A DNA stretch of 64,000 nucleotides from Fidelibacterota bacterium (lineage in GTDB: Bacteria > Fidelibacterota > Fidelibacteria > Fidelibacterales > Fidelibacteraceae). The notes beneath the pieces were generated by a model. It was not told the DNA's origin, made no database searches, and saw nothing but the letters and a program-made list of their open reading frames with translations. Shown here piece after piece: positions 37,364-46,388 of this stretch. Both the position numbers and the translations under genes were made by a program. Location: assembly GCA_030156395.1 (NCBI GenBank), contig JASGMP010000005.1, positions 1-64,000 of the forward strand, written 5' to 3'. Position 1 is the stretch's first letter, and each line of letters starts with the position of its first letter.

Positions 37364-38295
37364 AGAGAAGCGTCGGTCCAGATATACTCGATTGGATTGA
37401 CGGGAGTATTGTTATACCGCACTTCATAATGAAGGTGTGGACCTGTTGAACGGCCGGAGTTTCCGACAAATCCGATAACATCTCCCCGGCGGACAGTTTG
37501 TCCTTTTTGGACATTCATACGGCTTAAATGCGCATAAATAGTGGCATATCCATATCCATGCTCAACTTTAATCGTATATCCATAACCTCCGTTATACCTT
37601 GCATAAACAACTTTTCCCCCGGCTGTGGCATAGACATGGGTACCGGTTGGTGCGGCGATATCAATCCCATGATGAAACGTCCGTTCACCGTTGAAAGGAT
37701 CCAAGCGATATCCGAAACGGGAAGAAAGATATCCCAACTTTGTTGGAGAAATAGAAGGTATACTCTCAAACCGGTCTTTCTGAGTCTGCAATGTTTCAAA
37801 AAGTGTCTCATAACTCATGAGTTCAAGCTTGATGGTCTGTGAAAGGGCTTTCAGATTCAAATCCATCTTCTCCAGAGCGTTTTCATCTTCTGGATCCAGA
37901 TTATCCAGATTGAAATCTTCCGTCACACGACCACCCATGCCCATTTTCCGGATATCCTGGTCAATCTCCGGCAGATTTGCATAGAGGCGCAAGGTTTTAT
38001 CCTTTTCCACAATCACATCAATCTGGTTCTGCAGGGTGGAAATCCGTGTCCGCATTTCGGATAGTACCGATGTCAGATCATCATTATCCGCTGTAATCGC
38101 CTTGATTTTCTCCTCATAGTAAATACCTGCCAGGTATTGGGCAGACCCGTAAATAGTCATGGTCAAAAATAAAAACACCAGACAGATAATTTTTACCATC
38201 CGGCTGACAGGAATTACCATTTCCCGCATTTCCGATGCATGCTCAAAAAAGATGAGAAACTTTGTATTGGGTGATTTTTTCAGACGCGGGCTCAT
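37360..38295 (-). CDS. M23-family peptidoglycan endopeptidase, membrane-anchored
   Basis: 311 residues. A basic N-terminus precedes one membrane segment at about 33-53, a coiled coil at about 60-100, a linker, and a C-terminal LytM/peptidase M23 domain at about 190-305. Zinc motifs are intact: F-H-H-G-I-D-I-A-A-P (H-x-x-x-D) and G-P-H-L-H-Y-E (H-x-H). It cuts peptide cross-links in the periplasm, and the coiled-coil plan is that of MepM/NlpD-like division or growth factors. It lies 38 bp after the sigma factor gene in a three-gene run. Confidence 0.9.
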   Translation of the reverse strand: MSPRLKKSPNTKFLIFFEHASEMREMVIPVSRMVKIICLVFLFLTMTIYGSAQYLAGIYYEEKIKAITADNDDLTSVLSEMRTRISTLQNQIDVIVEKDKTLRLYANLPEIDQDIRKMGMGGRVTEDFNLDNLDPEDENALEKMDLNLKALSQTIKLELMSYETLFETLQTQKDRFESIPSISPTKLGYLSSRFGYRLDPFNGERTFHHGIDIAAPTGTHVYATAGGKVVYARYNGGYGYTIKVEHGYGYATIYAHLSRMNVQKGQTVRRGDVIGFVGNSGRSTGPHLHYEVRYNNTPVNPIEYIWTDASL

Positions 38296-38333
38296 AGGTA
38301 TATTTTAAGGGGGAATTTACTTTCGGTCAAGTA

Positions 38334-39206
38334 TTAACCTAAAAACTTCTGCAACAGCCTGGCCCGGCTGATATGCCGAAGCTTCTGGATGCCTTTTTCT
38401 TTAATTTGCCGGACCCGCTCCCGTGTTAGATTGACCTTTTCCCCGATCTCTTCAAGAGTCATTTTAGGATAATTTTCCAGTCCATAGTACATTTTTATGA
38501 TTTTTTGTTCTCTCTCCGTAAGATTTTTCAACACATCGTGCAACTCATATTTCAGGGACTCATCCATAAGTTCTCTGTCCGGAGCTTCGGAATTCTCATC
38601 TTCGATAATATCCAGAAAATATGAATCGCTTTCATCGCAGACCGGAGCATCCACGGAGAGGGGAGATGTGCTGAGCTGAATGGTTTTTTCCAAGGTGTCC
38701 TGATTGATATCCAAATCCTGCGCCAGCTCTTCGAAATTCGGTTCCCGCTCAAAGGTCTGCTCCAGGTGTTCCATCTCCCGGGCATATTTATTCATAATAG
38801 AAACCATGGTCAGGGGAATTCGGATCGTGCGGGATTGTTCTGCCAAGGCCTGAAGTATGGTCTGCTTAATCCACCACACGGCATACGAGATAAATTTAAA
38901 CCCCCGGCTTTCATCATAACGATGAGCTGCTTTTATCAATCCCAGATTACCAATGTTGATTAAATCCTCCAGAGGAAGTCCCCGGTTTTGATATTTTTTG
39001 GCGATGGATACCACAAATCGCAAATTGGCACAAAGCATCTTATTCAGGGCATCCTTATCTCCCTGCTTGATAAGCTGGCTAAGGCGAATCTCTTCTTCCG
39101 GCGGCAGGGGTTCTGTCTCGGCAATTTCTTCAAGATAACTGGATAAATTGGGACTCACCCCCCATTTCCGGGAGATGTGGGATATGTCTCGTTTCCGATG
39201 CTTCAT
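38334..39206 (-). CDS. RNA polymerase sigma factor, sigma-70 family (RpoD/SigA-like)
   Basis: 290 residues. Region 1.2 (S-S-Y-L-E-E-I-A), region 2 (L-R-F-V-V-S-I-A-K-K-Y, D-L-I-N-I-G-N-L-G-L, F-K-F-I-S-Y-A-V-W-W-I-K-Q), region 3 and a complete region 4 with V-N-L-T-R-E-R-V-R-Q-I-K are all visible. Region 1.1 is missing, as in the primary sigma factor of Bacteroidetes and in group 2 factors. The R-P-like region 2.4 sequence suggests standard promoter recognition. Whether this is the housekeeping factor cannot be decided from the window. The stop of the preceding gene is 15 bp away. Confidence 0.92.
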   Translation of the reverse strand: MKHRKRDISHISRKWGVSPNLSSYLEEIAETEPLPPEEEIRLSQLIKQGDKDALNKMLCANLRFVVSIAKKYQNRGLPLEDLINIGNLGLIKAAHRYDESRGFKFISYAVWWIKQTILQALAEQSRTIRIPLTMVSIMNKYAREMEHLEQTFEREPNFEELAQDLDINQDTLEKTIQLSTSPLSVDAPVCDESDSYFLDIIEDENSEAPDRELMDESLKYELHDVLKNLTEREQKIIKMYYGLENYPKMTLEEIGEKVNLTRERVRQIKEKGIQKLRHISRARLLQKFLG

Positions 39207-39221
39207 GTTTTCTGAAAATCG

Positions 39222-39641
39222 TTACTCTCCGCTCTTTGGCTCATCCGTCTCCGGAACATCGCCTGCGGCCATATCTTCCGGTGCTTTCTCTTCAAAGGGA
39301 TCATCTTCTGGTGTGATCCCCACCTGTGCCAATTCATTGCGGATTTCCTGGACTTTCTTTTCACCAAGAACAACTTGATCCATCAACACCTGGATGTCGT
39401 CATCCCCGGAGAAGTCAAATTTTTTGTTCTCATTCATCTCATGATAAACCTTTTCACCCAGTTCTTCGTAGGCTTTTGCCAAATCCCGCCCAGCCTGGTA
39501 TAAATCATATTTCAGGCGGGCTTTCTGCGTCATATGTTCTGCTTTTTCAGCCGTAGTTTTAACCATGCCTTCCACTTGGGGACCGTGTTGGGTCCACCAG
39601 TCATTTAAAAAATTCTTAATATCATCAAAAACTTTTGACAT
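39222..39641 (-). CDS. Small acidic helical protein of unknown function
   Basis: 139 residues, charged, with predicted long helices over residues 15-110 (T-T-A-E-K-A-E-H-M-T-Q-K-A-R-L) and a strongly acidic, proline-containing tail (E-D-D-P-F-E-E-K-A-P-E-D). There is no signal peptide or membrane segment. I do not recognise a family; similar small proteins often sit next to sigma factors, but any regulatory role is a guess. An AGGAGG-like site (GAGGAGGAC, about 39643-39651) precedes the ATG. First gene of the run with the sigma factor and the M23 peptidase. Confidence 0.75.
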   Translation of the reverse strand: MSKVFDDIKNFLNDWWTQHGPQVEGMVKTTAEKAEHMTQKARLKYDLYQAGRDLAKAYEELGEKVYHEMNENKKFDFSGDDDIQVLMDQVVLGEKKVQEIRNELAQVGITPEDDPFEEKAPEDMAAGDVPETDEPKSGE

Positions 39642-39783
39642 CTTGTCCTCCTCTGTTTTATCAGCATTATTGTGTTGTTAATAATACTACCATGAATTTA
39701 TTAACCTTACAATAATTATTTTTATTGAGAATTTGCTTTCATGATACGTGCAGAGTAATTTCTCCTACTTATGGAAATTTGAT

Positions 39784-40668
39784 ATGCTAAAGCTGGAAAA
39801 CGTCACAAAACACTTTGAAAAGGTACATGCCGTTCAGGATGTTTCCTTTCAGGTTAGCCGGGGATCTGTCTATGGTCTTCTGGGTCCCAACGGTGCGGGA
39901 AAAACTACAACCATCCGGATGATCATGAATATTATTCAGCCGGATTCCGGCACGATCCGCATCGGCAAAGGAACATCAGGAACAGTTGACAGCCGAAAGC
40001 TGGGGTATCTGCCTGAAGAACGTGGGCTTTATCAAAAACGGAAAATCCGGGAAGTGATCCGGTTTTTCGGTCAGTTGAAGGGACTTTCTCTCAAAGAAGC
40101 AGCCGATCACTGTGAGATTTGGTTGGACCGTTTCGGCATGAGCAATCAGGCGAATCGCAGAATCAGCGAGCTTTCCAAGGGGAATCAACAGAAAATCCAG
40201 TTTATAGTTGCCTCGGTCAGTTTTCCCGACCTTCTTATCCTCGATGAACCCTTTACCGGTCTGGACCCGGTTAATCAAATGCTTCTGAAGGATATCATCC
40301 GTGAATTCCGGGATAAAGGAAAAACCATCGTCCTAAGTACCCACCAGATGGACCAGGTTGAACAACTGTGCGATCATATCTGCCTGATGAACAAGGGACA
40401 GGTTGTATTGGAAGGCGATCTTGCCTCCATCAAAGAAGAACATGGAGATCAGCAAATTGAGGTCCGTTTCAGAACCCGGCCAGATAAAATTCCCAGCGAA
40501 CTCTTCAAATCATATCACATCCAGGGTCATATTCTCAGGGGGTATTTGCCGGATAACCTCCCTTTTAAAGAAGCGGTCCGTCGCCTGACGGATGTCTGGG
40601 ATATCGACGGTATCGCCCGGTATACCCCATCCCTTGAAGATATTTTTATCAAACGGGTTGAGGCGTAA
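39784..40668 (+). CDS. ABC-2 exporter ATP-binding protein (NatA-like)
   Basis: 294 residues from the ATG at 39784; a GTG 36 bp upstream adds residues unlike any ABC ATPase. Walker A is G-P-N-G-A-G-K-T-T, the signature is E-L-S-K-G-N-Q-Q-K-I, Walker B L-L-I-L-D-E-P-F, and the switch His S-T-H-Q. The C-terminal 80 residues are the DUF4162-like domain of NatA-type ATPases. With the permease that starts one base after its stop codon it forms an efflux pump; the substrate (sodium, an antibiotic or a lipid) is not known. Confidence 0.92.
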   Translation: MLKLENVTKHFEKVHAVQDVSFQVSRGSVYGLLGPNGAGKTTTIRMIMNIIQPDSGTIRIGKGTSGTVDSRKLGYLPEERGLYQKRKIREVIRFFGQLKGLSLKEAADHCEIWLDRFGMSNQANRRISELSKGNQQKIQFIVASVSFPDLLILDEPFTGLDPVNQMLLKDIIREFRDKGKTIVLSTHQMDQVEQLCDHICLMNKGQVVLEGDLASIKEEHGDQQIEVRFRTRPDKIPSELFKSYHIQGHILRGYLPDNLPFKEAVRRLTDVWDIDGIARYTPSLEDIFIKRVEA

Positions 40669-40669
40669 T

Positions 40670-41929
40670 ATGTGGCAAAATATCCGGACAATCCTCCGCT
40701 GGGAATATGTTCACAGGGTTCGGTCAAAAGCCTTTATCCTATCCATTATCCTCCCTTTTATCATTTTGATACTGGCCATAGGCCCCCAAATGCTTGCCAT
40801 GAAAAGCGACCCTGAACCGGAATACCTGATTCTGATGTGCCCGGACACGACCCTGGCTGATACCCTTGAGAAAACATTCAACCGGAAATACCGACTGGAA
40901 AATAATATGCCCCGTTACCTTTTTACCCGGCAATCGTTCAGAACTGAAACGGAAAAAGACACCCTGATTCATCGCCTCATCGGACAGAATATGGCAGATG
41001 CTGTATTAACTATCTACCTGTCAGAATCGGACACTCTTGTTTCAGAAATCTACTATGAAAATATGGGGCCTGAGCACATCAGCCGGATACAAAGCGGAAT
41101 TCAGGACGCGGCAGAATCCTATCGGATGGATCAAGCGGGTTTGAACCGGGATGTGTTGGCTTTCATCCGATCACCGGTAAAATTGAAGGAATATCAACTT
41201 ACAGATCAAGGTGTCTTTTCCGGTCAAAATATCCTTATCCGCTACATGACCCCCTTCGTATTTATGTTTGTGCTAATTATGGGTATTATTACCACCTCAC
41301 AAAGCATTATTTCAAGTATTATCGAAGAAAGAACCCATAAAATCGTGGAACTCCTCCTGTCTTCCGTAAAGCCATCGGAAATCATGGCCGGAAAAATTTT
41401 GGGCATGGGGCTATTGGGACTCACGCAAATTTTTATTTACATGATTATCCTGTATCAGGCAGGGAGCCATTTTTTGCCGGATCAACTGACATCCGGACTT
41501 ATGAATACAAGTCATCTGATATGGTATTTGATCTTTTTCATTTTGGGATATTTGATGTTCAGCACGATTTATGTCGCCCTGGGGTCTCTTTTTGATAATG
41601 AACGGGATGCTCAGCAACTTGGGGGGATTCTATCCCTCATCGCTTTATTGCCCATTTATTTTATCTCTTTTATGCTGGAACATCCTGAAAGCAGTCTTTC
41701 AACAATTTTGTCTTACATCCCGTTAATCACTCCTTTACTGATGATTGCCCGTATTGGGATATCCACCCCCTCATTCTGGAGTATTCTGGGCATGGCACTA
41801 TATCTGGTAGTCTGGATTATTTTCCTGATATGGCTATCATCCCGAATATTCCGTCTGGCCGTTCTCATGTATGGAAAAAGGCCGACCTTCCAGGAAATAC
41901 TCCGGTGGAACCGGTCACTTTTCCGGTAA
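40670..41929 (+). CDS. ABC-2 exporter permease (NatB-like)
   Basis: 419 residues from the ATG at 40670, placed one base after the ATPase stop and behind a GAGGCG site. One N-terminal membrane segment (A-F-I-L-S-I-I-L-P-F-I-I-L-I-L-A) is followed by a periplasmic domain of about 150 residues and five C-terminal membrane segments, the plan of NatB/ABC2_membrane_3 permeases. The motif E-E-R-T-H-K-I-V-E-L-L-L-S-S-V-K typical of the family is present. It pairs with the ATPase at 39784-40668. Confidence 0.9.
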   Translation: MWQNIRTILRWEYVHRVRSKAFILSIILPFIILILAIGPQMLAMKSDPEPEYLILMCPDTTLADTLEKTFNRKYRLENNMPRYLFTRQSFRTETEKDTLIHRLIGQNMADAVLTIYLSESDTLVSEIYYENMGPEHISRIQSGIQDAAESYRMDQAGLNRDVLAFIRSPVKLKEYQLTDQGVFSGQNILIRYMTPFVFMFVLIMGIITTSQSIISSIIEERTHKIVELLLSSVKPSEIMAGKILGMGLLGLTQIFIYMIILYQAGSHFLPDQLTSGLMNTSHLIWYLIFFILGYLMFSTIYVALGSLFDNERDAQQLGGILSLIALLPIYFISFMLEHPESSLSTILSYIPLITPLLMIARIGISTPSFWSILGMALYLVVWIIFLIWLSSRIFRLAVLMYGKRPTFQEILRWNRSLFR

Positions 41930-42016
41930 CGGAACAAAATTCGTGCGTTCTAAAACTGGAAATGTTATTTTAAATACCGGATTAATTTGAAAACACTAAA
42001 TCAGGAGCAGATCAAT

Positions 42017-42343
42017 ATGGCTGAAAATGTCATCAATGTCAATGATGCAAATTTTGAAAAAGATGTCTTAAAAAGTGAAGTCCCCGTCGTCGTCGATTTT
42101 TGGGCGGAATGGTGTATGCCCTGCCGCATGATCAACCCATTTCTGGTTGAAATCGCTGCTGAAATGGATGGCAAGATTATCGTTGCCAAAGTCAATGTGG
42201 ATGATTCTCCTATCACTTCCCAAAAATTCGGAATTCGGTCTATTCCCACCCTGATGATTTTTAAAAATGGGACGGTGGCTGACTCCATTATTGGTGCTGT
42301 TCCCAAAAATGTAATCCGGCAAAAGATTCAATCAATCCTTTAG
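42017..42343 (+). CDS. trxA: Thioredoxin
   Basis: 108 residues from the ATG at 42017, chosen for its AGGAG site at 8-bp spacing and the standard thioredoxin length; a TTG 30 bp upstream is less likely. The fold markers are V-V-V-D-F-W-A-E-W-C, the cis-Pro loop I-R-S-I-P-T-L-M-I-F-K-N-G, and the Lys-Val-Asn-Val-Asp strand. The active site is W-C-M-P-C instead of the usual W-C-G-P-C; the Met between the cysteines should change redox potential or partner choice. Cytosolic disulfide reductase is the expected role. It is a separate unit 8 bp before the amylase gene. Confidence 0.93.
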   Translation: MAENVINVNDANFEKDVLKSEVPVVVDFWAEWCMPCRMINPFLVEIAAEMDGKIIVAKVNVDDSPITSQKFGIRSIPTLMIFKNGTVADSIIGAVPKNVIRQKIQSIL

Positions 42344-42350
42344 GTTTTCG

Positions 42351-44192
42351 ATGAAATATATTTTTTTTAAGGTTTTCCCGGTGATTCTTTTTTTCTCGGC
42401 GGAATCTCTTTTTTCACTGACAATCACAAAAATTGAGCCGCCAAACTGGTGGAGCGGCATGGAAACCGATACGGTTACCCTGTTGATTTATGGAGATGAT
42501 TTTAACGGTTTTTCCGCCCGGGCAACTGGAGAATACGCCAAAATTCTGGAAGAACATCCCTATCCCAATCCGGCGTATTACCGGGTGACCCTAAAAATCC
42601 TTAAAAGCGGGACAGAAACCCTCACTTTTACACAGAAAACAGGGCTCCTGAGCCGTGAATCTGTCACACTGGAATTCCCCATTTTTGAAAGGACTGGAAA
42701 ATTACCGGCAGATATCGATGAACAGGATGTCATCTACCTGTTGATGCCGGACCGGTTCTCAGATGGGGATACTGAACGGAATTTCATCTCGGGGCACAAA
42801 GACCCGGTACGTCCTGAACACCCATGGGGCCGGCGCGGTGGAGATCTTCAAGGCGTGATCAACCATCTGGATTACCTTGGAGATCTGGGAATCACGGTTC
42901 TTTGGATGACACCTGTTTTTGAAAACAATTACATCAACTGCTATCATGGATACACTCCCACAGATCTTTATGCCATTGAGCCACATCTGGGGGATTTCCA
43001 GACTTACCGGGAACTGGTAGATAAAAGCCAGTCCCTCGGAATAAAGGTCATCATGGATCATATTATCAATCACATCTCCCCTTCCCATCCTCTAGCCCAG
43101 AATCCACCATCTCCCGAATGGATCAATTATACCGTGGATAACTTTGAGCCCTGCAATTACCGAATCTTTGATATTATCAACACGTGGGGGCCGGATTCCT
43201 TGCGGGAAATTGTCCAGTCCGGATGGTTTGCCGGCTACCTGGCAGATATGAATTTACGACATGATGCTGTAGTAGATTACTGGATTACCCATGCTATCTG
43301 GTGGATTGAAACCTTTGGATTGGATGGCATCCGGCAGGATACCTGGCCTTATTCGGATACTGCGGGAGCCGCTGGATGGGTACGAGGCATCCGGAAAGAG
43401 TATCCCGGCCTTTTTATCCTCGGGGAAACCATGGTCTTTGAAAAAACACCCCTCTCGTTTTTCTTCAGCTCCCGGCCAGACTTACAGAACGGACTCAGTT
43501 CCATTACGGATTTTGCCCATTCCAGCCAGATTCATCAACTGGCAACTGGCAAAACGAAAATCAAAACATTCTATGAAAATCTCTCTCTGGATTTTATTTA
43601 CCGGAATCCTTCTATGATGACAGTCTTTATGGATAATCACGACATGGGTCGTTTTTTCACAGACACGGGGGAAGACATCCGGGCTTATGTGAATGCCTTT
43701 ACCCTGTTGTACGGTCTCAGGGGTATCCCACAGATCTATTATGGCGATGAAATAGGAATGACCGGCGGACATGATCCCGAAAACCGGAAGACATTTCCGG
43801 GAGGTTTTCCAGAGGATACCCGATCAGCCTTTACACGGAAAGGCCGGAATGGGGTGGAAAATCTGCTTTATGAGCAATTCAGGCGATGGAACCGCCTCCG
43901 GCAGGAATACCCCGACCTGTTCGCCGTACCCATGGAACATATTCTCAGGGGAGATTCTGTCTATGCCGCCTGGCGGAGAAACGACCACCATATCCTGATC
44001 CTGATCTACAATGACGACTCAAGGCCTGTCCCTGTCACAATGAATTCCCTGGTACCTGAAATCAACGGAAAACATGCAGAACTCATATCGCCGCTTTACA
44101 ACGCCGAAAAAATCCCCCTTGATACCAAATATAAAACCACTGTCCCGGCAAAGACAGCCGTTATGTGGCTCTTTACAGAGGACATCCCATAA
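42351..44192 (+). CDS. Periplasmic GH13 alpha-amylase family enzyme (cyclomaltodextrinase/neopullulanase type)
   Basis: 613 residues with a signal peptide (MKYIFFKVFPVILFFSAESL). Residues about 23-112 form a cyclomaltodextrinase-type N-terminal domain and about 125-530 the GH13 barrel, with a C-terminal beta domain. Conserved regions show D-H-I-I-N-H, the nucleophile Asp330 in G-L-D-G-I-R-Q-D-T, the acid Glu359 in I-L-G-E-T, and Asp431 in F-M-D-N-H-D. It hydrolyses alpha-1,4 glucans or cyclodextrins outside the inner membrane, as SusA does, though no SusCD pair is adjacent. It follows the thioredoxin gene by 7 bp. Confidence 0.92.
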   Translation: MKYIFFKVFPVILFFSAESLFSLTITKIEPPNWWSGMETDTVTLLIYGDDFNGFSARATGEYAKILEEHPYPNPAYYRVTLKILKSGTETLTFTQKTGLLSRESVTLEFPIFERTGKLPADIDEQDVIYLLMPDRFSDGDTERNFISGHKDPVRPEHPWGRRGGDLQGVINHLDYLGDLGITVLWMTPVFENNYINCYHGYTPTDLYAIEPHLGDFQTYRELVDKSQSLGIKVIMDHIINHISPSHPLAQNPPSPEWINYTVDNFEPCNYRIFDIINTWGPDSLREIVQSGWFAGYLADMNLRHDAVVDYWITHAIWWIETFGLDGIRQDTWPYSDTAGAAGWVRGIRKEYPGLFILGETMVFEKTPLSFFFSSRPDLQNGLSSITDFAHSSQIHQLATGKTKIKTFYENLSLDFIYRNPSMMTVFMDNHDMGRFFTDTGEDIRAYVNAFTLLYGLRGIPQIYYGDEIGMTGGHDPENRKTFPGGFPEDTRSAFTRKGRNGVENLLYEQFRRWNRLRQEYPDLFAVPMEHILRGDSVYAAWRRNDHHILILIYNDDSRPVPVTMNSLVPEINGKHAELISPLYNAEKIPLDTKYKTTVPAKTAVMWLFTEDIP

Positions 44193-44268
44193 ATAACATG
44201 TGATTTTGACCATTTCTCTGACTATTTTATCACTAAGGACATTCATTATTCTGAAGCGGAGATCAACG

Positions 44269-45297
44269 ATGAAGCGACTTTTTCTTTTGAGCTTAATTTT
44301 TTTAACCCTTTTTAGCTGTGAACCTTACAAAAAACTGGCCGTGGGAAATGACGGACCGGTGTACACCTTTGTGGATGACTCGCTCTGGGCAATTATTGAA
44401 GAAGAGATCCGAAAACCGGTGGAAAAAGAGATCCGGACACCGCAAATTGAACAGATCTACCATTTTGAAACGGTTCCTTTGTCGGATTTCAGAGATTACC
44501 GGACATCCAAAAATCTCATGTTCATTACAACATTGGATAGGACGGATCGGACATCCCAATATGTTCAGCGAATGTTGCCGGATACGGCATTGCGCATGAT
44601 TGAAAAGGGTGAGCGGTATCTGTTCCCTATCAAAGAAAAACTGGCCAAACGACAGATTTTTATCATTTTGGCGGCGCCGGATGATGAAACCCTTTTAACA
44701 TTTATCCGGAACGAGGGAAGTCGCATTTATGACGCCCTGGAGAAAGCATTCGTTGAACGACAATTTGACCAGATGTATTATAAGGCCGAAGAGAAAGAGA
44801 TTACAAAAAAACTGTTTGAAAAATACAAATTCTCTTTCAGGGTTCCTCACAGTTATCAGATCCTGGAGGAAAACCCCCATGAGCGCATCATTCAACTGGG
44901 GCGAACCGATCCCTACCGCTGGGTCACCATTTACTGGCAGAAGGGTGGACTTACATCGGTTTTGGATGAACGATGGGCAATCACCATGCGACACTGGCTG
45001 AGCCTGAATTATCTGGATGGTACATATGTGGAAAAACGCTTTCTTACACACCGACTGGTTCACTGGGGGAATCGCCCGGTTTTCAATATCCGTGGACTAT
45101 GGGGACATCCGGAAAAAACCATGGGCGGACCTTTTTCCAGCTTTTATTTTTATGACGGAGTGACAGACCGGACCTACTTTATTGATGTCTGTGTTTGGGC
45201 TCCGGGACAGATAAAAAATGTCTATCTCCGGCAGATGGAGCTCATGGTCAGTACCTTTTTTACAAGTGAAAAAGTCTTACAGGAATATATGAAATGA
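44269..45297 (+). CDS. DUF4837-like lipoprotein
   Basis: 342 residues from the ATG at 44269 (GGAGATC site). The signal peptide ends in F-L-T-L-F-S-C-E-P-Y, a lipobox with Cys. The body alternates helices and strands, with the family-like segments L-M-F-I-T-T-L-D-R, F-S-F-R-V-P-H-S-Y-Q-I and F-Y-F-Y-D-G-V-T-D-R-T-Y-F-I-D. DUF4837 proteins are lipoproteins of the FCB group with no known activity. The gene overlaps the next by 4 bp and forms a three-gene set of envelope proteins. Confidence 0.8.
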   Translation: MKRLFLLSLIFLTLFSCEPYKKLAVGNDGPVYTFVDDSLWAIIEEEIRKPVEKEIRTPQIEQIYHFETVPLSDFRDYRTSKNLMFITTLDRTDRTSQYVQRMLPDTALRMIEKGERYLFPIKEKLAKRQIFIILAAPDDETLLTFIRNEGSRIYDALEKAFVERQFDQMYYKAEEKEITKKLFEKYKFSFRVPHSYQILEENPHERIIQLGRTDPYRWVTIYWQKGGLTSVLDERWAITMRHWLSLNYLDGTYVEKRFLTHRLVHWGNRPVFNIRGLWGHPEKTMGGPFSSFYFYDGVTDRTYFIDVCVWAPGQIKNVYLRQMELMVSTFFTSEKVLQEYMK

Positions 45298-46388
45298 AAA
45301 CAAATTCCCTGATAGTTCTTGTTTTAGCAGGTTTTCTGGCGGGATGCAGTGGCAGCGGTCCACTTAAGGACAGCCGGGCGATTGTAAACCAGTATAACCG
45401 CTACCTGGAAGAAAAACCCAATGCCCTGGACCGGATCATCGCCACGTATGTAGATGAAGAGCAGTCTCAGGAACTCCGGGCAGAAGCTCTCCGCTATATC
45501 ATTCGAAGCAGGGATCCCCTCGCCTATCGCCTGATCCAATCTCAGTTGAAAGAACCACAAAACATGGAATACTGGGCCTTGGAAATTATCGCCGATGAAA
45601 CAGCGCAACTGAACGATCCCCAATGGGCCACCTTGATGATAAACGCATATTCAGCTTTGATGGATCACCAGATCAATTTGGAGAAAAAAATCCTGGGGAG
45701 CATTTTTGCAAATACGGATTTACAGAGCCTCCCCCACTTTCTGGATTTATATCAGAAATCCTATGATCATTTTTTGCAGCTGGATGATGCCTTTGCCAAA
45801 TCTCTGGGAAAATACGACGATGACGGGATTGTCCCCGTCCTGCTGAAAATTATCAACGACCCAAAACGAAGCCTTAGGACCCGTGAAAGGGCTTTGCAGA
45901 TCCTGGCTGATAAAAATGAACCCGCCTTTACAGAAGCATTAATTGCACTCATGGGCGATCCAAAAACAGATCAGATGCTTCGTGAATTTTCATTCAATGT
46001 GTTGGATCTCACTCAGGATGAAGAAATACTGCTTGCCCTCCTTAAGTTTTTGGACCGGAGCAAGGAACGGCACAATCAGATGCTGAACAGTGCCTTAGCG
46101 GTATTGGAAGATTTCTCCGATCCGGCGATTATACCTTCCCTCCGTTTAATCGCCACAGACGATAATTTCCCCTATCATCTGCGTAAAAAAGCAGTGGATG
46201 GCCTTATCGCATTTGAGTCACCTGAAGAGCTCATGTTTTTAATTCAGTCATTAGAAGAACCACATAATCTCATGTTTTGGACGGATATCGCCACGGCTGT
46301 CCGTAAATCAGGGGATCCGAACCTGTACCAGACGATGGAGAAAACAGCCCTTGCCCTTCATCGTGATTTTCAGGAAGGTGCCAAATGA
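45294..46388 (+). CDS. HEAT-repeat lipoprotein
   Basis: 364 residues, starting in an ATGA overlap with the preceding stop codon. A lipoprotein signal (L-V-L-A-G-F-L-A-G-C) is followed by helical pairs with HEAT-repeat phasing, such as S-Q-E-L-R-A-E-A-L-R-Y-I-I, R-T-R-E-R-A-L-Q-I-L-A-D-K and Y-H-L-R-K-K-A-V-D-G-L-I-A. Such solenoids act as protein-binding scaffolds; no enzyme motif is seen. It lies between the DUF4837-like gene and the FxLYD-like gene, both overlapping, so the three products probably act together at the envelope. Confidence 0.8.
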   Translation: MKTNSLIVLVLAGFLAGCSGSGPLKDSRAIVNQYNRYLEEKPNALDRIIATYVDEEQSQELRAEALRYIIRSRDPLAYRLIQSQLKEPQNMEYWALEIIADETAQLNDPQWATLMINAYSALMDHQINLEKKILGSIFANTDLQSLPHFLDLYQKSYDHFLQLDDAFAKSLGKYDDDGIVPVLLKIINDPKRSLRTRERALQILADKNEPAFTEALIALMGDPKTDQMLREFSFNVLDLTQDEEILLALLKFLDRSKERHNQMLNSALAVLEDFSDPAIIPSLRLIATDDNFPYHLRKKAVDGLIAFESPEELMFLIQSLEEPHNLMFWTDIATAVRKSGDPNLYQTMEKTALALHRDFQEGAK

